Positions 12,512 through 25,913 of a DNA stretch of 64,000 bases are shown in pieces. Source of the DNA: Quillaja saponaria (Eukaryota > Streptophyta > Magnoliopsida > Fabales > Quillajaceae); contig CM055612.1 of the NCBI GenBank assembly GCA_029379385.1, forward strand, positions 16,430,001-16,494,000, read 5' to 3'. The position numbers and the translations under genes were made by a program. Below the pieces are notes generated by a model. It searched no databases. It saw only the letters and a program-made list of their open reading frames with translations, and had not been told where the DNA came from. Position 1 is the stretch's first letter; each line of letters opens with the position of its first letter.

Positions 12512-12904
12512 ATGAGATACTACTATCAAATTAGGCTCTGATCCTGTAAATTAGCCCTATCTCACAAATCAAATTCTAAGAATTTAGCAGTGTGAGATAC
12601 TACTATCTTGGTTTCATGCGTGGATAGAACATATCTCCCTTAAAATGATTTAGATAACTAGTAAAGCAATAGTGAGTAGAAAATATAACGATTTTCTTCT
12701 CATTTGTGTTATATAATTTTATGAAATAATACAAATAATATATCAAATTAAAGATATTTTGAAAAGGAACAAAACTCCTAATGTTAGGAATTCAATTTCA
12801 TACATTTAAAGTTTCGATTTTTGAGTATAAGAATCTGACTTAAATGAACCCTATTATTTTAGATCAATTAAATTAATTTCAAGGTTCTAAATCCATGTAA
12901 ATTA

Positions 12905-12917
12905 GGCTCTGATACCA
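12905..12917 (-). promoter_or_regulatory. Primer-binding site complementary to initiator-Met tRNA
   Basis: The minus strand reads TGGTATCAGAGCC, the canonical plant LTR-element primer-binding site, five bases from the adjacent 363-bp repeat. A decayed near-copy (GGCTCTGATCC) occurs at about 12532-12542 near the other repeat. Confidence 0.7.
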
Positions 12918-12922
12918 CATAC

Positions 12923-13285
12923 TATAAATTTTAAACAAGATCTCATACATGAATTGAGAACACATTAATAATAAGGTTGAGTACCTGATTGAGCCATAGC
13001 AGCGGATATCTGGAATCTCAGCCAAGCACGCCTTAATAATTGCTTCACATAGCCAAGTCTTCCTCTCCGTACTCTATGTATTTTCTGATGACAGCTTTCA
13101 ATGGAGCAAGATGCATATATATAGAGAGGAGAAGGGACCTAGCTATTTCATGTCAGATAAAACCCTAAGAGTCCTCCCATTAAAGACTCCTAAAGTCACT
13201 CAGCCCACACTTACTGCCAATCCACATCTAATCATATAAGAATTGTGCTTAAGCCCTATCCCAAATGATCACATAAACTATATGG
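12923..13285 (-). repeat. Right 363-bp terminal direct repeat of the miniature LTR element
   Basis: Begins TATAAATTTTAAACAAGA and ends ATAAACTATATGG, matching 12149-12511. It lies next to the primer-binding site and is therefore the 5' LTR in the minus orientation. Confidence 0.8.
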
Positions 13286-13419
13286 GCTTTTACCAGCATG
13301 TCTCAAATGGACCAAACCTTAAGCCCGTTTTATTATTAAAACAAAACCATACAATTAATGGTAGCCCACACATGAAATTTCTAATAGATATGTGCCAATT
13401 TTTTTCATGCACAAATTTA

Positions 13420-13851
13420 GTGTCTATTTGGGAGTTTGGAGAGAGAGGAGTTAAAAATAATGAAGGGAGAGAAGAGGAAAAAATAAGATAATTTATTTTA
13501 GAGAGTTAAAGAGAGAGAAGTGGAGAGGAGATAATATATTATTACATAATTTTACTATTACGCATTTAACATGTTTTATTTAGATATTAGAAAGTTTTTA
13601 ATATAAAAAAATAAAGGTCTATTATTGACAAGACACAAATTATAATATACTTTATTATTCCCCTCCAAATTATCCCAATTTGAAGGAATTAAAAAAATGG
13701 TTCTTGAGGAATTTGGAGGGGTATATACATACCCTCCATTTACTCTCTCTCCTTTAAAAAAAAAAAAAAAAAACACCCAAATGAAGGAAAATGATAAGTA
13801 TCATCTCTTCTCCTTTCCTCTCTCTCCATTCCTCTCAATCCAAATAAACCC
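13420..13851. mobile_element. PIF/Harbinger-like MITE
   Basis: The left end GTGTCTATTTGGGAGTTTGG is the imperfect reverse complement of the right end (GGGTTTATTTGGATTGAGAG read inward). Both continue into GA-rich subterminal sequence. The element of 432 bp is flanked by TTA on both sides (13417-13419 and 13852-13854), the usual 3-bp target of Tourist/Harbinger elements. No coding capacity. Confidence 0.72.
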
Positions 13852-13854
13852 TTA

Positions 13855-14826
13855 GTTATAAAAGGTGGATATTAAATTCAAGGAGAAATAGCAGTTGGTA
13901 ATAAATTTTAGTTAGGCAGATTCAATGGGAAATAGCAATTGGTAATAAATTTTAATTTTTGTTGTTGTAGTATTTCAATAATTAATATCCTAGCATCCTT
14001 ACATATGCTCGTATTTTTTTTTTTTAAGTAATTGTTTAAAATTTTGTTCATCCAAAAGGAATAACTGAAATCATCTTTAAAATTAAACTAAATAAATAAT
14101 CATAATTATTTTTTGAATTATATACTCAGTCCAGCATATAAATGAATGAGGGATGAGTGACAAACAATGGTAATAATATTGGATTGATTTAGGAGAAAAA
14201 TTAACGTTTACTTAAAAATAGAATTGTGCCAGTAGTGAGTAGTTATTTTTGTCTTTTTCTTTTAAATTAAATTTTGTTGTAAAAGGACATTAAAATCCAT
14301 CAATATAAAAGCGAAATAATTGAATATATGGGTATTATATAAGTCTTTCTAGTTAAAAAAATAGCTAAAATTTAGGAATAAGAGTGTTTAGACTTTTAGT
14401 ATAATAATATAATAGATAGATAAATAAATATAATAATATTATTTTACTTGCTCAACGGCATCTGCTTTCTTGCTATTTTAGAGGTTCAAGGGTTGACTCT
14501 CATAAAAACCTATATAGGGTTTTTGACTCAGGGCACCTTGCCTTTAATAACTATTAATTAAAAGTCATTCGTTGTTTTCTTTTCCTCCCACATTTTCCTT
14601 AAAGGAAATAAGATGGTACACTTAAGTTATTTTATTTAAGTGCTTATTGCTTAACAAAGATCCTACTTCTGATATTGGTCAAGCTGTGGCAAGGACGCAC
14701 AACTCTTGAATGGGCCATCACCTACCTAAATCACTATAGCAAACCTTCTTTTACACAATGGATAATGCTTATCCTAGACTCTTTCTTCCCGGCCTATTTG
14801 ACTCTCTAGCCACAATTGTTTAGATG
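13855..14826. other. AT-rich spacer, no gene seen
   Basis: Contains a short local repeat (AGCAGTTGGTAATAAATTTTA near 13890 and AGCAATTGGTAATAAATTTTA near 13933, about 43 bp apart) and no supported coding region. Confidence 0.5.
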
Positions 14827-14831
14827 GTAAC

Positions 14832-17684
14832 TGTTATAACCCGATATTTCTAAGTACGATTTAGATTGGTTGTGCATAATTCATTGTGCTTAGGTGAATA
14901 AAATAAAAGGTGATTAGACGACTATGTGTATGTGTGTGTGCGTATATATATATATATATATATTAAAATTTCGGTACCACATTATTGGTTGGTATGAAAA
15001 ACTTGAAATTTAATTATGTAAATTTTATTGATAAAACAATAAGAATACCAATATGTGTTTAAATAAAATAAAAAGCTAGAAATGTACACCACATAATTGA
15101 CATCTTTGACTTTTGGCCACTTAAGCTTTAGCTTTATTTATTTTATCTTGTCACCTTATTTCCTCTTGATAAGGCTGCACTGCCTTAATTCTTCTAGCTT
15201 AGTCGGGCCCTGTTCTACCAAGAATTCATTGATTTTCTTGCTTTCCAATCTTTGGCCTTGAACTATCTAGTTCTCTCTTGTTCTACTTAAGTTCTAGGTA
15301 TTGCCCTTCCTTACTTCTCGTTCACCTTATATGTTTTATTCTTTTTCTTGTGTGGAGTTTTGTGTGTCTTTTGGTGGTGTTTATCACTGCTATTGACTTT
15401 CAAGGAGGAATTACATATGTTACCTTCAACTGTGAGTTCTTTGTGTAAATGTATTTAGGGGGGAGGGGGGTGTGGCGTAACAAATGGAAGAGGGCTACTA
15501 TTGGACCATGGAAGACATGCCCTGTTTTGGCATGAATTCCATCTTAAACTATTGCCAGCCAGGAGAAGGTTTCAAGCCATGAGGAAAGGGGAAACCAAGG
15601 AGTAGTTAACAACTCAACCTATCCATTAAGCATGAAATGAAAAGTTTGGTCCTTCATGTTGTTGTCCCTTGTTTTGGGATAGCAACCTTAAAGTGTTATT
15701 TTCCTCCTTGTTTAGTTGTTAAAAGAATGAAAGAGGAGATGGGGCAGAATTATGTAGTAGCACGGCAACTAGGAAGAAAAGAGGTAGTAAACTTATCTTG
15801 CCAAGAGTTTCTTGGAGAATTGATGGAGTTTAAAATGCTCCCTAATTGAAGCATTAAAAAAACGAGGGTGGCGCCGCGAGGGGGGAGGGGTGATGGTTGT
15901 CTTAAGAACTAGTTTTTATTTTATGGAACTTTTGTTACAAGAGGAATATGTGTAGAAATTTTATTCATTTGGGACCTTAGTTTACTTAAGTTACTTATGT
16001 TGAATTAAGAGTTGTAATTTTTCTAGTTTAATTGAACTGTTGGGAATTCCTTTCAATTAATTAAGAGAATGAAATTAGTGGTTAATTAGGAATCATGGAA
16101 TATTTTTATGTTAAGGTTAGTACTTGTTAAGTAAATAAAAGCTTAAGCACAAGGAAGCAAGATAGTCTAAATTAGTGATATATCTTAAGTTTTGATGAAT
16201 TCTAAAATAATTAGTTTAAATTGGAAATTCAATGTTGAATATGAATATCATAAAAAGTTTATAGTTAATTTATTTTAATTCACTAAGTGACACATGTATA
16301 ATATAAAAACTTATGAGATGATACTAGTTAGTGGAAACGAAAATATATGAATGGAAAACAAGGATTAACCATATATGACAAGAATTGATAAAATGCTTCT
16401 GAGAGATTGAATGTAAGATATTCATAGCAATAGCAATTAATTTCCAAGTAGTATGTTAGATGAATATATATAAAGGATTTAGGAATACTAGAATTAATAA
16501 TGCATTGATTACAAAAGAATAATATATGAATTTATGATTTTCAGCTTCAGATCGTATTGAGGACATTCCGACACCTTTCCAGACGAGACAAGTTGACGAG
16601 CTACATCCTTGAATTTTATGAGTGAATTATGCGCACTTTGGTTGCCAGATAATTATGTGAAATGATTTGTGTGAATTTGAGTACATGATTTATGTTTGCT
16701 ATTTGAAATTGTTTATGGATGACAAGGGCCAACAAAATGAATTTTTTTTCCAAGATGGTTTTTATTTTCGAAACTGAAATCTAGGTGCACCTCAAATATT
16801 CTAATTTGAAATTCTGAGATATTTTGATTCTAATGAATATTTTAAAAATAGAGAGCTTAGCCCAGTGGAATAGATTATGTATGAAGAATAATATGTTGTG
16901 CGAGCGTGTAAATGCCCGGTAAGGGGTGATACTGTTGTGTGGCGCTGAGTTACTTGGTTGCTCTTTTGCTTGCTTTGTTTGTTTTGAATGGAATTGTGAA
17001 CCTTGGATATTTACATGTTGTGAAACATGTGAATCGTGACTTTATGAGAATTACAAGTACGTACGTGTACTATTGATTTAAGAAATGAATTTGGTTACTT
17101 GAGATTAAATAATGATATGTGTTATTATGTGTTAGTTGATACTGGTACTTTTAGGGTATGTTGTTTGCTCACTGAGTCTGTAGGACTCACTTCTTTTCTG
17201 TTGATATTTTTTTAGTAATTGGATTTCAATATATTGCTTCGATAAGTTCGTGACTTGCTAATAGGGTATGAAAAGTTATTTTCAGGATCTTATACTTGAA
17301 GTCAATGATGAAAGTTTACAGTCACACTAGAGCTATGAGTTGTTTGATTTTATGTGGTGTAATAGTCTAGTTGTTTATTATTGTTTATGATACTGCTAGA
17401 GCAGAGCACTACTGTAATCATTGTGGTCTAGTTGCATATAAATAGGATTATATGTTTGTCTTTTTGGGCATGTTCCATATTGAGGGAAATCTCTTCTAAA
17501 ATTTTCAGTAAATGTTATATATTCAGTAAAAAGTTTATGTTTTTAATTTAATTAAGTAAAGATTTTCTTGGTTTCAAATATAATTGTTTGAAAGTCATAT
17601 GTGTTTAGTTATGGTAAAGTCAAGGTTATGGAGGTTTGGTTATCCAATTCTCCAGTCAGTCAAGCCTCCGTAAGGAGTGTGACA
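14832..17684 (+). mobile_element. Solo LTR, 2853 bp, with perfect 5-bp target duplication
   Basis: Starts TGTTATAACCCGATATTTC and ends GGAGTGTGACA, the TG...CA form of an LTR. It is flanked by GTAAC on both sides (14827-14831 and 17685-17689), an exact 5-bp target duplication, so both limits are well supported. There is no internal region and no partner LTR across the duplication, so this is a solo LTR left by recombination. It holds an AT microsatellite (14943-14963) and an unusually GC-rich spot near 15867-15890. Open frames inside (for example 15637-15849) are short and not conserved in the other copies. The 2.9-kb length suggests a large Ty3/Gypsy family, but without pol the lineage is not provable. 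Confidence 0.85.
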
Positions 17685-17689
17685 GTAAC

Positions 17690-19683
17690 CCTGTAAATGA
17701 TAGAAAGGATATTCCCTCGTGTCTTCATAGGAAATTACTACAAAATGGTGAGATCATTAGATCATTAGTGAAAGAATGACTAATGATGATCATAGCTAAA
17801 GGAGAAGGAGGACTTGGAGGAGTCAATTTTCTTTGATGATCGGGGAATAAATTACAAATAGTTTAAAATATAAAACAACATACTAAGGCTAATCACTAGT
17901 AAAGTTAATGTTAGTAACCAAGTAAAACAAAAAAAAATTAAAAGTAATAGATTCTTAAAATTAAATGAATACAAATAACTATAGAAAACTAATAGTTATA
18001 TGTAATTATTTTTTATGAATATCAAATAATAAATAGAATAGTTTGATCAAATATTAAATCTAATATTATAATATTTGAATTTGAATTGAATTTAAATTCA
18101 AATTTTAAAAACTATTTGTATTTGTTTTGAATGTGAATTTGAATAACTAAATTGAATTCAGATTCAATATAAAATTATTTTATTTGAATTTTAGCTTTAC
18201 TTGGGTTTGGGCTTAAGCCATCTCTTTTTCCTAAATCCAGGTTTGAACTTGGTTCCCTTTCTATCTATCGGCCAAAAAATAAAAAATAAAAAAATTTATT
18301 CTTGTATTATCATTTTTTTAGTTTATGGAACTAACACAGGTTGATGATTGACATTCACTTGAATCAAGTAACTTGATGGAGCTTCCTAATATTTCAAAAC
18401 AAAGGAGTATCATTGGAGATGTCAAGACTAATTTGAAAGTATCAGAGAATGACAAAAAAATAAAATATGATAGGTCATTGATGTCAAAATCAATTTTCTA
18501 AAACAATATTTTAGAATCATAGCTCAATTCACTTTTGTCTAGCCATTGCCATGCAAGCACCCAAAAATTGATCAGTTCAACCCATGAATTATGCTTTTTG
18601 TAGACTTTAGGGTTGAACCCTTGGATTCTACAATGTCACTCCACGAGTCTGCAAATTTTTCATACTCAAATTTAAGTACAATTACTCATGTTTAGGATTA
18701 CAATAAAATTAGATATCATTGTCATCGGACATAGAAATGTCTGAGAGGCATTCCTTTTCTGAAGTAAAATGGTAGTATATTTGTGCATCTCTATGATTCT
18801 CTTCTTCCATATATTGACGCCTTTGTTGCATGAAGCCATATCAGTTATGACAAATCAATATTGATTATTCTCTTCTTTATATGACCTAAAGCATTAACTC
18901 ATCCTATTCCATGGCATGGTTATCGTTGTAGCGTGAGGTGCATGAATGCTATATTGTGTAGCATCTTCCATAAATATTGTTAAGATTGCAACCATAGATT
19001 CTCACTCTGCAATCATTGTTCTAAACACCTTAGGCGAATTATACTTTTTGGGATCCAATGTGTACTAATAATTTCTTCAAGAGCTCAATCACACTCAATT
19101 GTAGTAAAAAGTTCACCGACAATGTAATGCATAATCATTGATTACTCAAGAATATAATACCAAAAATTTAGATAACATATTCTTAACAAATCGATCAATT
19201 TAAATAACAGTCTTAACAAATCAGTTGTGAATGAATGCACAATTTATAAGCTCTTCACATATCACAATAATTGAAGGGTTAAAACAATAATTTGAGTGTT
19301 GAAACAATACTTAAAGGTTTGAAACAATAATTCATTCATTCAAACAATAATTGAAAGTTCAAAATAATAATTTGAGAGTAGAAATAATAATTCGGTTTCA
19401 TGTTTAATAATTGAACTAAAAACATTTGGGTTTGCCTTGAATACTTGAAGTGGAAAAAAGTTATTCAAATGGAAAAAATAATAAACACTAAAAACCTAAT
19501 GTTTTTAATTTTATTTAGAGTTCATGACCCGAACTTTGCTTTTGGCTGAGTTCGGGCCTTCAAGACCCAAATTCTAAAAATTTATAAACAAAAAAAATTA
19601 TACTACAATAAATAGAAAATTTTATGGATAGACATAATTCATCCAAAATAAAATAAACTGTTTGGCCACGGTGACGACCAGCT
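17690..19683. other. Spacer between LTR copies; no gene recognised
   Basis: AT-rich with degenerate sequence. Between about 19270 and 19410 there is a run of diverged short repeats built on AATAATT(GA) plus GTT/AAACAATA. No protein domain was recognised on either strand. Confidence 0.45.
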
Positions 19684-22300
19684 TGTCATAACCTCGATAT
19701 TGTAAAGTTGAGTTTTATATATAACATGTAAATTTTAGTTTTAAAATAAACAAATTAAATAAATAAGAATATAATTAAACATATTATAACCCGATAAGTT
19801 AGTACTCTGTTTTAGAAATTTTTGCATATATCCACACACACACACATATATATATAAGTATAAAGCAAGAATAAATATACACCATGAATTTGTTTGATTT
19901 TGACCTTTATTCTTTTGGATTTTGTCATATGTAATTTCTAGCTAGGTGTAAAACATAGTATAAACAAAGAAAAATTTAATTGAATAAGTATATATATATA
20001 TATATAATGCAAGAATTAATTTCCACCATACATTTAAAAACTTTGACTTTGGACCTAATTATCTTGTATTATTTATTTCTCCTTTTTGTTTTATTTTCTT
20101 CTCCAAACCAACTTAGTTCCTTGGCTCTTTTCCCCTGTTTGGTTCTCGGTCATCAGCATCTTCTTCCCCTATTTTGATCGTGCAAATTTCTTCCTTGTTC
20201 CATTCCTTTGCTAGCTGATCGATCACTTGTAAACAACTCTAGGAAATGTGAGCTTCACCTCTTGTGTGGGGCTTGCAGAAATCTATTTCTAGTTTAGTGT
20301 TGTAGCAGTTTTGTATGATGTCTTGGAGGTGCATAAGTTTGTAGGGCGGTTTGGAAGTGAAGGTTCAGCTGAGTAGTAACATGGTTATGGCTTGTAGCAG
20401 CTGCCTTGCACCTTGGCCTGCACTGTGACCTTAAGGGGCTTGTCGTAAGGGTGCTACAGCAGGGCTAGCCATGGCCAAACAGCTAACAATAGCCTTGTAA
20501 ATTCAACTGTAGGCTTTGCTTGGGGAAAACAGCAAGTATAGGAGGGAAGCTGTAATCCATTTTTCCCTTAGCAACACCAAATTTCTCCATGGGAGCAAAA
20601 GAGGTGCAACTGCACCATCTTTCAATTGATAATTCTATGTCCTTTATGCAATTAAGGTAGTGATTTTTATCAAGTTAAGGACAAAGAACATATGGGGTGG
20701 TTAGCTGATAATTGGAAAAGTAAATTGTAAACTTGAGCTAGATTGATATTAGAATAGTAAAATTCAAGCTTTGATGAAAATTAGGTAGTTAGTTTAATTT
20801 AAATGCAAGTTGGAATATGGATAAGATGAAAATTTGAGGATTTATGTTGAATTATTAGTGCATGTATATTTATGTATACACACACATCAATGAAAGGAAC
20901 TTATGCCCTTAAAATGTTTGATAAAATGTCTAAAAGAACTTAGTTATTATCCTTTTGGTCTTTGTATGAGAATTGGATGTAAAAAAAATTTGGAAGGGGA
21001 ATTGAATGATAGAATGGTGTTAATGGTAATCATAAGTTGGTAGTATGCTATTGGAGGTTTGGGTGTTAGTTTGTCGTTAAATCTTTATAAACCAAGCTTT
21101 AAGTAGATCTTGATAGATTAATTTAACCTTAAAGTTAATATTAGAATTATAGGTAAAGTAAATTATAGGGATTTAGGTTAGTTTTATTGATAGAAATACA
21201 TATATACAAGAAATGAAGTCGATTGCCCTTAAGGTATTTTTTGAAAGACCTAAAAGAAAGTAATTGTAATGTATTAAGTAAAACTTGCTATATTTGATTC
21301 TTGGTGGTTAGCTATTATTTGAATTTGAATAAAAAGTCTAAGAACACAAAGTAAAGCATCATTGATTAAATGGTTAAGGAAATGGAAATTCTTGGAACTT
21401 GGTTGAATTGATATTAAAAATTCATAACTCAAGCTCTTAATTGATTTTAAATGGTTAATTTAACATGAATTCAATGCTTGAAATATGAATACTGTGGACC
21501 TAAAGAATTAAAGTTGTCCTCAAGGTATTTGTTAGAATGCCTACGCGAAATTGGTTTCTAAGAAATGCGTGAAAGTGGATATCTAAGTTTTAGTGCTTAG
21601 AAGATTATAACTATGTAGTTTATAAACTAAGCAATATTTGAAAATATGATTTCCAGCTTAAGAATATATTATTGAGCAAACGATGCGTAGATTCATGAGG
21701 AGCCACAAACGAGATCCATATCATTATGAGTGGATAACGTATTCTTTGGTTGCTAGATTAATATCCGTAACTATTTATGTGTATTTGAATAAATGTGTTT
21801 ATATAGAGATATATAAGAATATGTAGTGTTTTAATTTAGTTATTTAAATCATGTTTGACATGTGATCTTGTTTGTGTTTAATTAGAGCCAATAAAACTGA
21901 TTTTTATCGGAAATGATTTTTACATACAAAATAGAATCCGAGTGTATCTAGGATGCTTTGATTTGATTATTTAATATTTGATTAAAGATATTCGAGTAAC
22001 TTGGCCCTGGAGGGTGGATATGTGATGAGTAACTCACTTTCAAGTTGATGTTTTCTTTTAGTAACAAGATCTCAGGGAACGTCAACCAGCGATGCTGAAC
22101 TTGCTTATTGCATTGCAACAAGATATATATTCGAGATCACATACTTGAAGTCAAGGGATGGAGTTTGCAGTCACAACAGGGTTCTGAGTTGTCGTGTTTT
22201 GTTTTGTGTGATAATGTGTTAACCTGCTACGTTAATGATCATTTTAGACACTTTGCGTGTATTTTTTTTTTTTTGTGAAACAATAATAAATAAAATTAAG
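19684..22300 (+). mobile_element. Second copy of the 2.9-kb LTR family, nested and truncated
   Basis: Two LTR starts lie 100 bp apart: TGTCATAACCTCGATATTG at 19684 and a decayed TATTATAACCCGATAAG at about 19783. The body shares landmarks with the solo LTR at 14832-17684 in the same order: CACACACA/TATATATA followed by GAATAAATATACACCATGAA, the GAGCCAATAAAACTG segment near 21885, and ACATACTTGAAGTCAAGGG...TTTGCAGTCACAAC near 22140. The 3' end with the TGTGACA terminus is missing; sequence changes at a poly-T tract near 22260. Right limit approximate. Confidence 0.65.
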
Positions 22301-22420
22301 CTAAGTGAACAAATATTCACATAGTTATAGATATCTATATATAGATAGGTAAAAGTAAGAATTAATGTACATTATGAATGTGTTTGACTTTGATTCCAAT
22401 TCTTTTGGACTTTGTTTTAG

Positions 22421-22424
<4 letters not shown>

Positions 22425-22469
<45 letters not shown>
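22425..22469. repeat. AT dinucleotide microsatellite
   Basis: About 22 AT units in a row inside the LTR cluster. Shorter AT tracts occur at the equivalent place in the other LTR copies (14943-14963, 19990-20006, 25879-25907). Confidence 0.9.
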
Positions 22470-22471
<2 letters not shown>

Positions 22472-22477
22472 AATATA

Positions 22478-25400
22478 TATTTATCATAACTCGATATGTC
22501 TTTATTTTGCTATCGATATTTTTAATATACACATTAGAGTTTCATAAGTAATTTATCATAACCAGGTAAAAATTAAAGAATACTTACTTTTATATACATG
22601 TGGTACAAGAATTGATTTCTATCATACCATTGATTGATAAGAAAGTTGAATTTAGTTTATAAAATTCAATTGAGAAGTGAGACAAGTATTTAAAAAAAAT
22701 TATCTAGTAATTATATATATATGTATATATTTAATTGTATGTAATTTAAGGATGAATTCTTACCACAAATATAAAGTGAAACTTTGACTTTTAAAATCTT
22801 ATCACTTGATCTTGCTTTTACCTTCCTCTCACTCTTAGCACCGACTTGCTCTAGTGTCTTTATTTTCCTCCTTATGTTGTGCTTTGCTTTTGCTTCCTTG
22901 TGTTCTACCAAGAACATTCCATCCTCTTATAGCCAAGCTCAATAACTTTGTAAGTTTCATTCTCCTCTTTGCTTGAAGACCGTAAGAGTTGAGTTTTTTT
23001 TTTTTAAAGTTAATTCCTTCTCTTCTCAATTAAACAAACCAAAGTGAAATAGTACCCTCATTAAATTGTCCCTTGTTCTGCCATTTCTTGTGGTGTGTTA
23101 GGGGTTGGTTATTTTGCATCAATCCAGCCAACCATGACCGTTTTCCCTTGCAATTGTTAATCAATCCTACAATAGCTCTGGTGGCATGAAAGGGAGGTGA
23201 TTAATGGCAGTAGAAGTGGATTTCGTTCCACCATATAGCTAGTCTTGTTAGTGGTTGCTCGGTAGTTCAAGACAGCAAGGGTAAGGGAGTTTACCTAACA
23301 AGCTAAGTTATGTGTTTGTGTGAGTGAAGATAATTGAGGCTGTAGGTAATGGCAACTCAAGTTGCTAGTATGCCTTGTTTTTGGGTGTTGTAGTCGTAAA
23401 TATAAGAGATGAAATCAGCCACCTTATTCTTGGTTGATAAGTTTTCTTGGCTTACTTTTATGCTATCTCACAGCTACCATAAAACAGACTAATACCCATG
23501 ATGCCAAATTTGTTATGTGGTTTGTAGGAGCCTAAACTACTCCCTAATTAAGCATTAAAAGAATTGTATTAAGGACTAATTTTGACTTTGGAGTGTTATT
23601 ATTACAAGAGGAATATGTACATAAATTTTAGTCTCTTGGAACCTTATTTTAGTTAAGTTACTTATGTTAAATTAAGAGTTGTAATTTTTTTAGTTAAGTG
23701 AAGTGTTGGGAATTCTTTTTAGTTAATTAAGAGATTGAAACTAGTAGATAATTAGGAAACATGGAATTTCTCATTTTAAGGTTAATATTTGTTCACACAA
23801 GCTTAAACATAAGGAATCAATGTAATCTAAATTACTAATTTACTTTAAGTTTTGGTGAATTCTAATAAGAAAGATAGTTAACTTCCTAAAGTTAATGTTT
23901 CAACTTTGTTTTATTAAATTTGATTAAGCATGTAACAAAAAAATAAACATATATATATAAGGGGGTTGTGAAATGCTTAAAATGAGTAAATTTTAAATAA
24001 TTAATTGTACTAATATACATATCCAAATAAAGCATATGATACATATCTAGAAAGATATACTTGTCTATTAATAAATCCAATAAACAGAATTGGATTTCAT
24101 TTTTCCAAGAGAAAGTTATAATCAAATAACTAAGATAAAGTTAGAGCTGTCAAAATCTTGTGTTTTGCGAAATTTGATGCAACTTCAAAGAATAAACTGT
24201 ATTGATATATAAATCTAAAAATTTTAAACGATATACCATTATAAATCTACATGTGTCTAGTATTTAATAAATTTTAAAAAATTGAATTTGGAATTTCTTA
24301 GAGAAAGATATGATTGTTAGAGTGAACACTGGTCCAAATCCCAAGTTTGGATAGTTTCAACATCTCTAAATCACTAGTGTTTTCTATCTTTTTTAATTGT
24401 TTCCTTCTATCTTATGCATTATCAAGACATCTAAAATGTCTGTTCATTATCAACCTTACCATATAAAGTATAATTTATACTACTTGACATGTAATGGCTT
24501 AATAGAAAATTTTTACAAAGAAACCTATAAAAGTTGTTATATAAACATAGTAATTAAAAGATTATAACAATAACATTTATGAACTAAATATTATTTGGAA
24601 CTATGAATTTTAATTCCGGATCCTTATGTGGGTCTAATGACACAAGTGAGCGCAAGAGAAAATGAAGAACAAGATTTGTAAACAAGTAAGTGATTGATTA
24701 TTACCCTTTGGTTGCTAGATTAGTGTATTTAATTGTTTGATAAAATTATGTATATATATGTTATATAGAGGTGAATAAGAATAGTATTGCTATGATTAAG
24801 TTATGTTAATTATGTTTGTTTGATATTGCTTGTGATTCATAAGGGCCAACAAAGTGAAATTTTCAAAGAAGTTATTTTTTTCCTTAATTTCCAAAAGTGA
24901 AATCCAGGTGCACCTACGATATTCTGATTTGAGATTATGAGATATTCTAATTCTGATAAATATTTTAAAAATAGAGTGCTCAGCCCCGATGAGATGGATT
25001 CTGTACAGAGATTAATATGTTGTGCAGGTGGGTAAATGTCTGGTGGGAGGTGATACTGTTGTGCGGGGCTGAATTACTCAGTTGGCCCTTTGCTTGCTTT
25101 GTATGATTTGAGTGCTCTAATTTATGTGATTGGATTATATAGAGTGTTAGTTGAACCATGTTTGTGATGCATTATAATTCTGTAATTGGATGTGAGTAAT
25201 CTTATTATTTATTTGGAATATGTGATATATTGATATTAGTTGATTATATATCATACATGTGTGTTGAGTGATGCTAGTACCCTTTGGGTATGTTTTTCCA
25301 CTCATGGAATCTGTATGACTCATCCTTCTCTTTGTTGAACTTTTTTTTTTGTAACAGGATCTCATGAATGGCTATTACTGATAATGGACTTTGCCGAGTG

Positions 25401-25837
25401 TTTGGCGACAAGATAAATTTTCATAATCTCAATCTTGAAGTCAAAGGGTAAAAGTTTGCAGTCGCACTAGAGCTGTGGGGTGTCTGATCATATAGTAATA
25501 GTCTAGTTGATTATTATTATGATGAGAAATGGAGCGGAACTCCTTAGTTATATTGTCTTTGTTGTTATTATTATTATTGGTGTGTAAAAACAAAAATATG
25601 TATTGTTTAAATTTTTGGGTATGTTTCACATTGTGTGAAACCTTTGTCGAAATTTTTAGTAAATATTGTATAATCAGTAACAAGTCTATGTTTAAAACTT
25701 TAGTTAAGTAAAGGTTTTCCTAGTTTTAAGTAAGTTTTGAAAGTCATGAGTGTTTAGTAGTGATAAGGTCAGGTTTACAGAGGGTTGGTCATCCAATGTT
25801 TCGGTTAGTCATGCCTCTGTAGGGGGTAGGTGTGACA
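22478..25837 (+). mobile_element. Third copy of the LTR family, with nested 5' starts
   Basis: LTR-start-like sequences occur at about 22478 (TTATCATAACTCGATATG) and 22552 (TTATCATAACCAGGTAAA). The body contains CTTCTACCAAGAA-type sequence, the ATTACAAGAGGAATATGTAC block near 23600 (equivalent to 15930), the GGTGATACTGTTGTGCGG block near 25050 (equivalent to 16926), and the end GTAGGGGGTAGGTGTGACA at 25837. The following bases ATATC may be a target duplication (ATATC also occurs at 22331), but I could not prove the left limit. Non-coding. Confidence 0.65.
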
Positions 25838-25871
25838 ATATCTATATAAATATATACAAACAATGAGAAGA

Positions 25872-25913
<42 letters not shown>

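Larger units (their letters stand above)
12146..13285 (-). mobile_element. Candidate miniature LTR retrotransposon (TRIM-like)
   Basis: Two 363-bp direct repeats (12149-12511 and 12923-13285, about 95 percent identical by eye) flank only 411 bp of non-coding DNA. Immediately next to the right repeat, bases 12905-12917 are the complement of TGGTATCAGAGCC, the initiator-Met tRNA primer-binding site of many plant LTR elements. This places the 5' LTR on the right, so the element is on the minus strand. Each repeat contains a TATATATA box (near 12339 and 13114). The total length of about 1.1 kb and lack of coding capacity fit TRIM elements. Caveats: the repeat ends are not a clean TG...CA, no obvious polypurine tract is seen and I found no target-site duplication. 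Confidence 0.6.

Noticed and set aside
13576..13776. Minus-strand frame starting with a Phe run
   Set aside because: It is made from a poly-A tract within a PIF/Harbinger-like MITE and has no homology that I recognise.
18720..19100. Possible degraded transposase-like coding sequence on the minus strand
   Set aside because: Short readable stretches exist but all frames are stop-dense and no transposase motif could be identified.
19807..19860. CA/TA dinucleotide tracts as a possible CRISPR-like or regulatory array
   Set aside because: They are simple microsatellites shared by the LTR copies, without spacers.
22365..22547. Short plus-strand frame with a long Tyr-Ile run
   Set aside because: The run is a translated AT microsatellite inside the LTR cluster.
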